This document shows positions 1 through 9,662 of a DNA stretch of 64,000 nucleotides, in pieces. The notes under the pieces were generated by a model, which made no database searches, was not told the DNA's origin, and worked only from the letters and a program-made list of their open reading frames with translations. The stretch spans positions 992,001-1,056,000 of the forward strand of contig JAFFJZ010000026.1 of assembly GCA_018340375.1 (NCBI GenBank), read 5' to 3'. This DNA comes from Gonatopus flavifemur (Eukaryota > Arthropoda > Insecta > Hymenoptera > Dryinidae). How positions within the stretch are numbered: position 1 is the stretch's first letter; each line of letters begins with the position of its first letter. Both the position numbers and the translations under genes were made by a program.

Positions 1-124
1 ATCTTTCCGTTTCTTACGTTCACATTTACGTAGCTTGTGTGTCTAGACCATAAAAAACCGAGTATCTTACGCATAAAACCAACCCCTTGCCTTTGGGGGC
101 GCTGGAAGGTTCAAGTATCTTAAG
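1..124. repeat. Left fragments of two dispersed repeats
   Basis: Bases 1-50 match the repeat end seen again at 443-482, 526-574 and 12143-12208 (core TACGTTCACGTTTACGTAG followed by GTCTAGACC). Bases 53-124 match the left two thirds of the CAGGGTTGG MITE that is complete at 11939-12132. The missing third reappears at 1011-1088, so the copy is split by about 890 bp of later insertions. Confidence 0.6.
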
Positions 125-125
125 G

Positions 126-228
126 CTTAACGGGACACTAGCGTCGGTAACGGACCTCTTTTTCTATCATATGATTCTGTCCCTTTCTAACCAATGACGT
201 GAGTTACTGACGCTTGTGTCCCGTTAAG
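126..228. repeat. 103-bp foldback element, TIR CTTAACGGGACAC
   Basis: Both ends read CTTAACGGGACAC followed by a GCGTCGGTAAC-like stretch, in inverted orientation. A second copy of the same sequence lies reversed at 772-873, so the two copies could also pair with each other. No protein is encoded. Confidence 0.65.
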
Positions 229-443
229 GGCATTCATCAGAGGCGAAGTTACTAGATCTCTCCCCCCAGTTTTCTCAACGATTAATGAATATAATCGATT
301 TTAATGAACAGGTGCATCTTCTTAGCATATCAAAGAGAGTGCAGCTACTCTTTATTTTTCATTTTATTTGTTCGTCTCTGAGAAAACTGGGGGGGGGGCG
401 ATTTTGGAATCTAGTAACTTTTTGGGGAGGTGGTGAATGCCGT
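229..443. mobile_element. Palindromic MITE, GGCATTC ends, 6-bp TSD
   Basis: The left arm (GGCATTCATCAGAGGCGAAG) is complementary to the right end, which finishes GGTGAATGCC. The arms also share CTAGTAACT and the CCCCCCAGTTTTCTCA block. It is flanked by GTTAAG at 223-228 and 444-449, which reads as a target duplication. Confidence 0.55.
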
Positions 444-578
444 TAAGCACACAAACTACGTAAACGTGAACGTAAGGAACGGCAACCTGCGTAGAAACCT
501 TATGCGAGACTTGCGCAGCCTTCCATTCCTTACGTTCACGTTTACGTAGCTTATGTGTCTAGACCCTAAGGGAATACT

Positions 579-763
579 AGTGCCGGGACGCTAGCCATTT
601 CGTATTGGCCAGTTTATTCAAAAAGTACTGAATTCATTCGTACAAACTAAGTTTCTAAAGATTCCTCATGGCTTACAGAATTTTTAGAAACTCAGTTTGG
701 ATGAATTTATTCAATAGTTTTTGAATAAACTGACCAATACGAAATGGCTAGCGTCCCGGCACT
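579..763. mobile_element. Palindromic element, TIR AGTGCCGGGACGCTAGCC
   Basis: About 45 bp at each end are inverted copies (AGTGCCGGGACGCTAGCC, then the CATTTCGTATTGGCCAG-like block). The centre carries further inner complementarity. No open frame of note. Confidence 0.65.
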
Positions 764-771
764 AATATCCA

Positions 772-873
772 CTTAACGGGCTACTAGCGTCGGTAACTCA
801 CGTCATTGCTTAGAAGGGACAGAATCATATGATAGAAAGAGAGGTCCGTTACCGACGCTGGTGTCCCGTTAAG
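772..873. repeat. Second, reversed copy of the CTTAACGGGACAC foldback
   Basis: This is the reverse complement of 126-228 with few differences. It has the same CTTAACGGG ends and the same GAATCATATGATAGAAA interior. Confidence 0.65.
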
Positions 874-880
874 ACCCTTA

Positions 881-1010
881 GGCTTCTCTCCCATGGATCG
901 GAATTTTTGGGGGATTTTCAGAGAATTCTAGTAAGTTACTATCCACGAACCAATTGGGTCTTCGGATTTCATTCCGTTCCCTAGAAATTCTGGTCCATGG
1001 GAGAGCAGCC
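881..1010. mobile_element. Harbinger-like MITE (GGCTG..CTCCCATGGA ends), TSD TTA
   Basis: The ends are GGCTTCTCTCCCATGGA and its inverted partner TCCATGGGAGAGCAGCC. It is flanked by TTA at 878-880 and 1011-1013. The 3-bp TNA target duplication and these ends are shared with the elements at 28106, 28715, 28879 and 62369. Confidence 0.7.
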
Positions 1011-1088
1011 TTACATATATTACGTGTCAGAAGCCAAGTATGATACGTAAGAAATTGAAGAATCACGTAATAAACCCAACCCTGCCGA
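1011..1088. repeat. Right part of the split CAGGGTTGG MITE
   Basis: It runs from ACATATATTACGTGTCAG to the terminal CCCAACCCTG, as in the intact copy at 11939-12132. The matching left part is at 53-124. Confidence 0.6.
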
Positions 1089-1114
1089 TGGGTATGAATT
1101 TCCGGGCGGTAGAT

Positions 1115-1288
1115 GGTAAACACCCATTGGTCTGAAAGCCCGTTATCCCGAAGCGTCGTTCCGAATTCTAAAATTGCGGATCAGGCAATCCCGAAATATA
1201 ACTGGATGTTTCTAGTCATGTGCGGATGAGATGAGATATTACCAAAACTTTTTCGGAGTTCTAGAATTCGGACCAACGGGGATTTACC
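1115..1288. mobile_element. GGTAAACACCC-type MITE, divergent copy
   Basis: It begins GGTAAACACCCATTGG and ends CCAACGGGGATTTACC. The flanks CGGTAGAT (1107-1114) and CGGTAGAC (1289-1296) match at 7 of 8 positions. Better copies lie at 28430-28653, 29489-30233 and 62133-62648. Confidence 0.6.
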
Positions 1289-1747
1289 CGGTAGACCTCC
1301 AATAGCCCAGCTCCCCGTGGGCTCGAAGGGTTGCTATCCCGAAATTCGACATCCCGACGTTGCCAACTAGAGGTTTCTATTTTCTTCTGATTGGTCATTC
1401 TAATCGATGAGAATATGTGATTGATCAATTCCGTTAGATCTGGAGGTTTCTTAACAACAATAATCCTGACCATGAAGAATAGAGGAAAGGAGTACAATCA
1501 CAATACTTTTGAAGTGTCCTCAAAAACGTAACCTAGATTGGTCTGAAGATTGGCGCTGTCGTACGTGTGTATCAGTATGTACTACTAGTACCCATGGAAC
1601 CCAAGTGTTTAACCAATAAGACTCCAGTTTCTACCGTCGCAAGCGCCATCAATGGTTGAATCATGAACTATGTGGATCACAATTTCACGGGCACTTTCCG
1701 TTGGAGAAACCAAGCTTTGATCGTACCCCTTTTCTCCATTCTCCATG
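1289..1747. other. No gene seen
   Basis: The reading frames are short and broken. I see no exon-like stretch with splice sites, and nothing to annotate. Confidence 0.6.
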
Positions 1748-2037
1748 ATCCCGACTGAAGAGAACTCCGACTTGAGATGCATCTAAAAGGTAGGGGGTCT
1801 TTTGGCCGAAAAAGTTTTTGGCCGAATCGACATGATTTGACAATCACTAGTCGCTTCCAGAGAACACTAGGAAACGACTAGCGATTGTCAAATCATGTCG
1901 ATTCGGCCAAAAACTTTTTCGGTCAAAAGATTCCCTACCCATCTAAAACTTATCATTACTATAAGACAGAAAAAGAAGCAAAGATTCGAAGAGATTTGAG
2001 AATGCATGATGAATCGGAATTTTCTTCAGTCGGGATG
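1748..2037. mobile_element. Outer foldback (CCCGACTGAAGA ends) with nested insert
   Basis: The left end ATCCCGACTGAAGAGAACTC and the right end TTTTCTTCAGTCGGGATGG are inverted copies. The loop has been entered by the element at 1789-1939. Confidence 0.5.
1789..1939. mobile_element. Palindromic MITE GGTAGGGGGTCTTTT, 9-bp TSD
   Basis: About 60 bp at each end are inverted copies (GGTAGGGGGTCTTTTGGCCG, and so on to the centre). The flanks are a perfect 9-bp repeat, CATCTAAAA, at 1780-1788 and 1940-1948. A relative with the same ends is at 18292-18426. A 9-bp TSD is typical of Mutator-like elements. Confidence 0.8.
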
Positions 2038-2267
2038 GTAAGGGTAGCCCCCATACACTGAACGTTCATTGTACCGAATGCTCATAATACCGGAAATTTA
2101 TTGACCGCACATCAATAAGCTGAATGCCCATTATGCCAGAAACTTCTGACAGGTTCGTCTTGTAGAATATATGATGTATACACAAGTAAGCAGCTCTTTT
2201 CATTGGTTTTCAAGAATCCGGTCAAATGGGTATTCGGCTGATTTATGTTCGGTCAGGGGGCATAAAC

Positions 2268-2414
2268 CAGCGTTGCCAGTATTCCCTAGAAAAATCTTCA
2301 GCATCTGATGATTGGTCATTTCTTGTACAACCGGTCAATCATATTCCCAATTTGGAAAGAAATGACCAATGCCAAAAAATCTGAAGATTTTTCTGGGGAA
2401 TACTGGCATCACTG
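2268..2414. mobile_element. hAT-like MITE, 8-bp TSD GCATAAAC
   Basis: The ends are CAGCGTTGCCAG and CTGGCATCACTG. The flanks are a perfect GCATAAAC at 2260-2267 and 2415-2422. The interior is an inverted repeat (TATTCCC and AAAAATCTTCAG arms). The target resembles the GGGGGCATAAACTCAAAT repeat found at 22132. Confidence 0.85.
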
Positions 2415-2498
2415 GCATAAACTCAAATCTTGCAGCATATACTACTAGAGCGAGCATTGCCTATTATTTCAATAGAAGTAAGAGTGGTTGAATTGATA

Positions 2499-3384
2499 CC
2501 CATACAGCACCGAGATGTCTTTTGAACGTTCAGGAAGGGTCGGTGCCGAATCAACGAAAAAAAATTTACTAGCAATATGAAGTTGTCATTTTGTTGCAGT
2601 ATGAAATGAAATTAGTCATAGATCATTGATTAAATTAAACGAAAAGTAAAAAACATTGATTTGCTTACACAACCCCACGGTAAACTTAATTTCCCTTTGT
2701 TATGTTTATGATTATGGTATGGTTATGTTTATGATAACAACAAACCGATTTTCGTTCTCTACAGACGTTTGAAACAGTTTGATTGTACCGATCGATTAGG
2801 AAGATCATTAATAATTTTGTTAGAATGATGAATCACGTGTCTACTGTAATAAACGGGTGCAGTGAATAGGTTAATATGAAGAATTTTCATTTAATTTAAT
2901 CAATGATCTATGACTAATTTCATTTCATACTGCAACAAAATGACAACTTCATACTGCTAGTAAATTTTTTTTCGTTGATTCGGCACCGACCCGTTCAGGA
3001 AACGTGCTTGGTTACACTGAGAACGTGCACATAACGTCTCAGAATGTTCTAAGAACGTCACATGTATGTCCCAGGTACATGCAAACGTCCCGGTCAGTTC
3101 TATTTATGTCACCGTGCGACGTTCTAGGAACGTGTTCAATAAAGGTGTCCATGAGGTTTTCCGAAGCTGCGCACATGTTTTGAAAAGTTGGTTTTCATGA
3201 AAGTACGTTGAGAAAACATGAGAACGTCCCGTAGTGAATGAAAAGAAGGCGTTCACAACGTATTCAGCGGCATCCAAAGTGCAGGTACTCTAAACAACTC
3301 AAAAACCTACTCCTCGAAGACCAAAACACGTCGAACCGAGTGTATGTTTTCTAAACGTTCAGAAAACTTTCTGTGCTGTCTGGG
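2499..3384. mobile_element. CCCATACAGCAC element with a nested MITE, 2-bp TSD TA
   Basis: The left end is CCCATACAGCACCGAG and the right end CTGTGCTGTCTGGG, with TA on both sides (2497-2498, 3385-3386). Removing the nested 456-bp element and its TSD leaves about 421 bp. That is close to the 425 bp of the sister copies at 3626-4050 and 9044-9468. No transposase is encoded. Confidence 0.8.
2537..2992. mobile_element. 456-bp MITE with long inverted repeats, 9-bp TSD
   Basis: The ends are GGGTCGGTGCCGAATC in perfect inversion, and the arms run for roughly 105 bp. The flanks are a perfect 9-bp GTTCAGGAA at 2528-2536 and 2993-3001. Long arms with a 9-bp TSD suggest a Mutator-like non-autonomous element. 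It sits inside the CCCATACAGC element. Confidence 0.85.
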
Positions 3385-3625
3385 TAGAGAGAGAGAGAGC
3401 CGACTTATAGGGGATGGGGGCCCAATCAATGAAACCGTTAGTTGGAAAGAATAAGACATTATACATTAAACATCTCTTCCTTTTCAACCAATGGTTTCGT
3501 TGATTCGGCCTCCATCCCTTATAGGCAGTTGTCTCCCTTTCCATCCAATGAGGTTCAAACAAAGATAGCACTGCCCAAAAGTCGGAACTCTCATCCTATC
3601 TCTAATACAGGGTGTCCCATTTTAA

Positions 3626-4050
3626 CCCAGACAGCACAGAAAGTTCTTGGACGTTTTATAAACATAATCTGGGTTCCGCGTGTATTGGTGCCTACGGCAC
3701 ATATTTTCCAAATGTTTAGAGTACCTTCGTTTTTGATGCACATGAATACGTACCGAGCACGTTCTTTTCATATATTACGGGACGTTCTTTCTGCGTTTTC
3801 TAAACGTGCTTCCATGAAAACTAACCTTTTAAAAACATATGTGCAACGCCGCGCAACGTTGTGAAAACCTTTCCTTGAATACGTCCCAAGAACATTGCAA
3901 GAAGACATGAATAGAACTTAACGGGACATTTGCATGTTCCTGCGACATACATGCGACGTTTTTAGAACATCATGAGACGTTATTTGCACGTTCTCTGTGT
4001 AACTAAGCACGTTTTCGGGACGTCCAGAAAACCTCCCGGTGCTGTATGGG
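3626..4050. mobile_element. CCCAGACAGCAC element, 425 bp, TSD AA
   Basis: It runs from CCCAGACAGCACAGAAAG to CGGTGCTGTATGGG. The uninterrupted target can be read in the other arm of the host foldback (5881-5905), which shows that just AA was duplicated (3624-3625, 4051-4052). It is the same length and 90-odd percent alike by eye to 9044-9468. Confidence 0.9.
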
Positions 4051-4510
4051 AATCTTTAAATGCAAATATCTCAAAAACATGCATCTTAAACCAAAAGTAC
4101 TTCGTACCAAAGTCGTTATACAAAGAGGAGGCCACAAAACTACGATATCAGTTTCATCATAGATGGCGTTACGATCGATTAAAATGGGGTCAACATCATT
4201 TTTTTAAACGGGAACCCCCACTTTTTATTGCATATCTTGATTCTACGCAAAAAACTGAGTAACTTTTGCTTGAAACGTTTTTCTAAATTTTTGAAGATGG
4301 CACCACAATCGATGAAAAATAAAGTCTATGAAACAATATGCGGATATCCTGAGGAATGCATCCAAGAGACGAAATATCTCATTCGAATGTTGTTGCTAAG
4401 AGAGGGGACGACACAATGGCGATATCAGTTCCATAGTAAATGGCACTGTGGTCGGTAAAAATGAGGTCAAGTTCAATTTTTCAAATGGAAACTCCTACTT
4501 TTTATCGCAT

Positions 4511-5145
4511 CCCGTGTGGAAATATTTCGCTGAAAAATGTCTGCAAAACTATGAAAAATCTCTGAAAAAAAATGAAAAAACTCTGAGAAACTCTGACAAA
4601 CTCTGAGAATCTCTGAAATTTTGATGAGAAATCTAATATTTTTGGGACATTCTGTACAGACTTTTTTCAGAGTTTCTCAGAGTTTTTTCATACTTTTTCA
4701 GAGAAATAGTCACGAAATTGCACTCTGAAACAAACTCTGAGAAAACTCTGATGGATTGCTAACATTTTTCTGACTTTTAGAAAAAAATTAAAAAATTTTC
4801 AAACACTTTTTCACACATGATATTTGAATACGGCATATGAATGTATTCATTGAATTTCAGGATTTTTCAATAATCAGAAAAATGTCAACAATTTATTAGA
4901 GTTTTGTCAGAGTTTTTTCAGGGTGCAATTTCGTTACTATTCCTCTGAAAAAGTATGAAAAAACTCTGAGAAACTCTAAAAAAAGTCTGAAAAAAGTCTG
5001 TGAAGAATGTCCCAAAAATATTAGATTTCTCATCAAAATTTCAGAGATTCTCAGAGTTTGTCAGAGTTTCTCAGAGTTTTTTCATTTTTTTCAGAGATTT
5101 TTCATAGTTTTGCAGACATTTTTCAGCGAAATATTTCCACACGGG
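4511..5145. mobile_element. 635-bp palindrome, CCCGTGTGGAAAT ends, TSD AT
   Basis: Both arms begin CCCGTGTGGAAATATTTCGC and pair almost to the centre. The arms are rich in CTCTGAGAAACTCTGA-like words. The intact target in the opposite host arm (around 5430-5446) shows that an AT dinucleotide was duplicated (4509-4510, 5146-5147). Confidence 0.85.
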
Positions 5146-5914
5146 ATATCATGATTCTACGCGAAAAAATGAGGAATTTTTGTTCAAAACATTTTTCCTA
5201 AATTCTTGAATTGTAAATGACTTTAATTCAATGTTTTGGAAACGACATTCATTATGTTTTGTTTTCGATTTCTTCTCTGAAATTATTATTGTTTTGATTT
5301 GTTTTTTGAGCGTTGCTTCACACATAATGCAGTAGAACTTTTTCATCAACCTCATTTTCCACCGTTTCCATCTTCAAGAATTTAGGAAAAATGTTTCAAA
5401 CAAAAATTCTTCATTTTTTCGCGTAGAATCATGATATGCGATAAAAAGTAGGAGTTTCCATTTGAAAAATTGAACTTGACCTCATTTTTACCGACCACAG
5501 TGCCATTTACTATGGAACTGATATCGCCATTGTGTCGTCCCCTCTCTTAGCAACAACATTCGAATGAGATATTTCGTCTCTTGGATGCATTCCTCAGGAT
5601 ATCCGCATATTGTTTCATAGACTTTATTTTTCATCGATTGTGGTGCCATCTTCAAAAATTTAGAAAAACGTTTCAAGCAAAAGTTACTCAGTTTTTTGCG
5701 TAGAATCAAGATATGCAATAAAAAGTGGGGGTTCCCGTTTAAAAAAATGATGTTGACCCCATTTTAATCGATCGTAACGCCATCTATGATGAAACTGATA
5801 TCGTAGTTTTGTGGCCTCCTCTTTGTATAACGACTTTGGTACGAAGTACTTTTGGTTTAAGATGCATATTTTTGAGATATTTGCATTTAAAGATTAAAAT
5901 GGGACACCCTGTAT

Positions 5915-6077
5915 CAGTGATGCCAGGAAAGACGGTGTGGACCGAAAAATCAGCCCCTCTACCGCGCACACGATGAAACTTTCGTATACATGTGAGTCAC
6001 ACGTATACGAACGTGTTATTGTGTGAACAATGGAGGGGCTGATTTTTCGGTCCGCACCGTTTTTCCTGGCATCACTG
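5915..6077. mobile_element. hAT-like MITE, 8-bp TSD CCCTGTAT
   Basis: The ends are CAGTGATGCCAGG and CCTGGCATCACTG. The flanks are a perfect CCCTGTAT at 5907-5914 and 6078-6085. The interior is an inverted repeat (CGGTGTGGACCGAAAAATCA pairs with the far arm). It inserted into the right tip of the foldback ending at 5911, so it is younger than that element. Confidence 0.9.
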
Positions 6078-6085
6078 CCCTGTAT

Positions 6086-6211
6086 GTAAGATATTTGAAC
6101 CCTCCTGTCCCCCCCCAAAGGCAAGGGGTTGGTTTTATGCGTAAGATATTCAGTTTCTTACGTGTCGTAAACTATGTAAAGTACTTAGAAGTATATTACG
6201 TGCCAACCCTG
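6086..6211. repeat. Partial CAGGGTTGG MITE
   Basis: Only the part from the GCAAGGGGTTGGTTTTATGC block to the terminal CCAACCCTG is present. Compare the complete copy at 11939-12132. Confidence 0.65.
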
Positions 6212-6361
6212 ATCAGTACGCTCAGCTACACTGTAGAAAGAATTCTCTGTATTTTCTGTACGACAATTGAAAATCACAATGGAGCCATCCGAAGTAGCTG
6301 ATCCAATGTTTCGTAAAATCAGAACGCTCAGCATAGAGGGAATGCATTTAAACGTACAGAA

Positions 6362-6578
6362 GTGAGGTAAGAGACCCTATACCCGATCAATCCTTATATT
6401 CTAGGTTTTTGTGTTTCAGTTGTGCAAACATTCTTCACAAAAATATTTTTTGTAATTGATGGATCGAAAATTAACTTTTTCATTTGGAACTTCTAGCCAA
6501 ATTACTTCGTTAATTCATGTAATAATGACAATGATCGGATTCTAATCCCTGATCGGGTATAGGGTCTCTTACCTCACT
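6362..6578. mobile_element. Palindromic MITE, TIR AGTGAGGTAAGAGACCCTAT
   Basis: The ends are perfect inverted copies for about 28 bp (AGTGAGGTAAGAGACCCTAT, then ACCCGATCA). The middle is AT-rich. No clear target duplication. Confidence 0.7.
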
Positions 6579-8364
6579 AAGCTCAGGGTAGTGATATGCA
6601 TGACGACTAGTACATTGAGGGTCCGGATGCAAGAACCGACGTAAATTGCGCACAAATTCAGCGAATTCTGCACTAAATTTTTTCACCAGGGATACCGGGA
6701 TAACCTCAAAATTATTATAGTTAGTTTGAATTTTGAAACATTAACAATATTTCAACAATAGAGTATTGAACAATTCTAAAACCAAATTATCAGTTAGACT
6801 ATAATTGAGTTTTAGAGTTGTCTCTGATGCTTCATTGTTGAAATACTGTTAGTTTTTCAAAATCCGAACTGATGAGTGATACTAAGGTTATGTCACTATA
6901 CCAGACCGCCATTGCTGTTTTAGCCCTTGATCGACACGCCATGTGAATAAATATGACCGTAATCGAAATACGGTTTAAGGTCATCCTATAAAGTTACACA
7001 CCCCTGACATCTCCCGCTGATTTGGCTTGCACAGATGATCCAACAAATTAGTCCGTATCAGATTCGGAAGCACAAATGATGCCTTATAATCAAAATCGAG
7101 ATTCTCAAATTTAACGTATACCCAACGTCAATCAAATTTCCGCCAAACTATCAGTCAAGTATGACTCCAAACTCCTTCAAAGTTGTTGAACTTCGGGATT
7201 GTCTCATAGGACAAACTTCATACAAACTTTGGCAAGCCAAATTTCGCACTGATTTGGCCCAAATCAAAAATTTTTACACGCTCGAAAAGTGATAGAAGTA
7301 TTGTCCAAGCCATGACGTCACACGTCAAAATCAAAAGTTAGAATTTTGGAAATTGAAAAATACTGGGTGATAGGTATTGAGAAATCAATCCGAATCTCCG
7401 TTAACGAGTTTTTTCTATGATGATTGTTTTCGAGAAAAAAAATAAAAACTACCTATTATTTCACACCAAAAATCAATGTTTTTGAACCTTAAACTCATTC
7501 TAACTCGGCCATTTTTCAATGTATCGAAATAAATCTTACAAATTCTAATTCGTGAGATTTTTTCGAAGACGACAATGTTGAAAAAATGTGTAAACATTAA
7601 TAAAAAATTGATAAATTTTTAATTCGAAGTAAAACCCACTTTTTTCAGGCTCCGTACTGAAAAATTGGTAGAAGAAATATGAGCTACAAAAAACTTCCAG
7701 CGACAAAGTTGTTCGTTAGTCTATGGACAAACTTTATGGAAAATTTCAGATCGATGGGTCTGTTAATTTGTAAAATACAGCGATTTATTTATGAACGCGC
7801 AACGGACATTTTTCATGATTTTGCGACGCTTACCGTCTGAATATTGAAATACGTAAGATAGACTGTATTCGTTCGATTTTTCAAGGTAGATTCATATTTA
7901 TTGAGTCAGAGAATTCGAATATCAAACTATTTTTGCAAGATTCGTTGTCCATTTTGTTTTATAAACAATTTCATTGCTCATAACGTTTTTATGATCAAAC
8001 TATTGACTTTGAAGAGAAATTGCCCTGAACCAACAAGTTTCACGTCTTGCGAGGAAAAAGTTTTGCATCCAAAATCAGACTAGTTCTGCAAGGTTCCTCA
8101 TCCAATTTTCAAATAAACAATTCAGTGGTTAAGAACGACTTTATCTACAAAATATTGGTCTCAAAAACAAATTATTCGAACACAAAGAGTTTCTTATTCT
8201 GTGGAAGATAAATTTTGTACATATCATTTTTCAATATCTCAATTCTTTATTTGAATATAATTATTATATTGAAATGAGGATAAAATAATTTCAATGATTC
8301 GGTTTTTCAACATAGATCATGGCTTTTGGGTGGAGGAATTGAAATATTGAACGATTCTGATGAG
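6579..8364. other. Gene-free AT-rich stretch
   Basis: The frames here are short (60 codons or fewer), low-complexity and without exon context. I see neither genes nor strong repeats. Confidence 0.6.
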
Positions 8365-8401
8365 ATCAAAGAATTGGATTATCAATAACGTCACATCGTA
8401 T

Positions 8402-8778
8402 CCCATACAGCATCGGGAAGTTTCCTGAACGTTCAGAAGACATGCTTGATTTCACAGAGAACGTGCAAATAACGTCTCAGGATGTTCTAAAAACGTCGCA
8501 TGTATGTCCCAGGGACATGCAAATGTCTCGGTTAGTTCTATCTATGTCTCCGTGTGACTTTGTGGTTTTTCAAAGTTGTTAGTGTCCATGAAAGTACGTT
8601 TAGAAGACATGATGAGAACGTCTGGTAGTAGATCAAAAGGACGTGCTTAGAACGTATTCAAGGATATCAAATGAGAAGGTACTCTAAACGTTTGTAAAAC
8701 TTGCTTCAGCAGGACCAAAACACGCAAAACCAAGAGCACGTTTTCAAAACGTTCAAAGAACTTTCTGTGCTGTCTGGG
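8402..8778. mobile_element. CCCATACAGCATC element, TSD AT
   Basis: It runs from CCCATACAGCATCGGG to GTGCTGTCTGGG with AT at 8400-8401 and 8779-8780. The other arm of the host foldback (around 9636-9652) preserves the near-empty site. Confidence 0.85.
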
Positions 8779-9043
8779 ATAGTGCGAGCAATTATTATTC
8801 TAGTGAGAAGAAATCATGGTTATCTGCTTGTGGGACAAGCGAGAAAGTACTAAAAAATACATTGATCACGTGCGATTAAGAACATCGAAGGTTCATATGA
8901 GATTCCAAATTTTACGTGAGATACTCTTCTCGTTTCGATATCGTTCTGCAAAATTTATGGACATAACATGAATACCTCAACTATTGCTTCCCTAAAAAGA
9001 ATAATGGAAGAAGAAGGGAATAGCATTCAAGTTTGTCAACATG

Positions 9044-9468
9044 CCCAGACAGCACAGAGAGTTCTCTGAATGTTCTATAAACATAATCTTGGTTCCGCGT
9101 GTGTTGGTGCCCAAGGCAATATTTTCCAAATGTTTAGAGTACCTTCGCTTTTGATGCACATGAATACGTACCGAGCACGTTCTTTTCATATATTACGGGA
9201 CGTTCTTTCCGCGTTTTCTAAACGTGCTTCCATGAAAACTAACCGTTCAAAAACATATGTGCAACGCCGCGGAACGTTGTGAAAACCGTTCTTTGAATAC
9301 GTCCCAAGAACATTGCAAGAAGACATAAATAGAACTAAACGGGACATTTCCATGTTCTTGCGACATACATGCGACGTTTTTAGAACATCATGAGACGTTA
9401 TTTGCACGTTCTCTGTGTAACCAAGCACGTTTTCGGAACGTCCAGAAAACCTCCCGGTGCTGTATGGG
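9044..9468. mobile_element. CCCAGACAGCAC element, 425 bp, TSD TG
   Basis: The ends are CCCAGACAGCACAGAG and GGTGCTGTATGGG, with TG at 9042-9043 and 9469-9470. It is the near twin of 3626-4050. The 70-80-codon frames inside are by-products of the repeat and occur in other copies. Confidence 0.85.
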
Positions 9469-9662
9469 TGAGTTGCAAAACGATATCGAAACGAGAAAAG
9501 TATTTGAATCTCATATGAACCTTCGATATTCTTAATCGCACGTGGTCAATGTAGTTTTTAGCATTTTCTCGTTTGTCCCACAAGCAGATAACCATGATTT
9601 CTTTTCACTAGAATAATAATTGCCCGCACTAAACGATGTGACGATTGATAATCCAATTCTTT

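Larger units (their letters stand above)
3607..5911. mobile_element. Large foldback, CAGGGTGTCCCATTTTA ends, TSD TA
   Basis: The ends CAGGGTGTCCCATTTTAA are in perfect inversion, flanked by TA (3605-3606, 5912-5913), as for Tc1/mariner-type elements. Without its two guests (3626-4050 and 4511-5145) the arms pair over about 480 bp. The two 76-codon open frames at 4228-4458 (+) and 5488-5718 (-) are the same sequence read from the two arms, not two genes. Confidence 0.8.
8365..9662. mobile_element. Large foldback with two nested 2-bp-TSD elements
   Basis: The left arm (CAAAGAATTGGATTATCAAT onward) pairs with the right arm ending ATTGATAATCCAATTCTTTG. The arms extend inward through AATTATTATTCTAGTG. 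One guest lies in the left arm (8402-8778) and one in the loop (9044-9468). Confidence 0.75.

Noticed and set aside
4228..5718. Identical 76-aa frames on opposite strands at 4228-4458 and 5488-5718
   Set aside because: They are the two arms of one foldback element read in opposite directions, not a duplicated gene.
9070..9428. 70-80-codon frames in the CCCAGACAGCAC elements
   Set aside because: The same frames recur in 3626-4050 with changes and carry no domain; they come from the repeat sequence.
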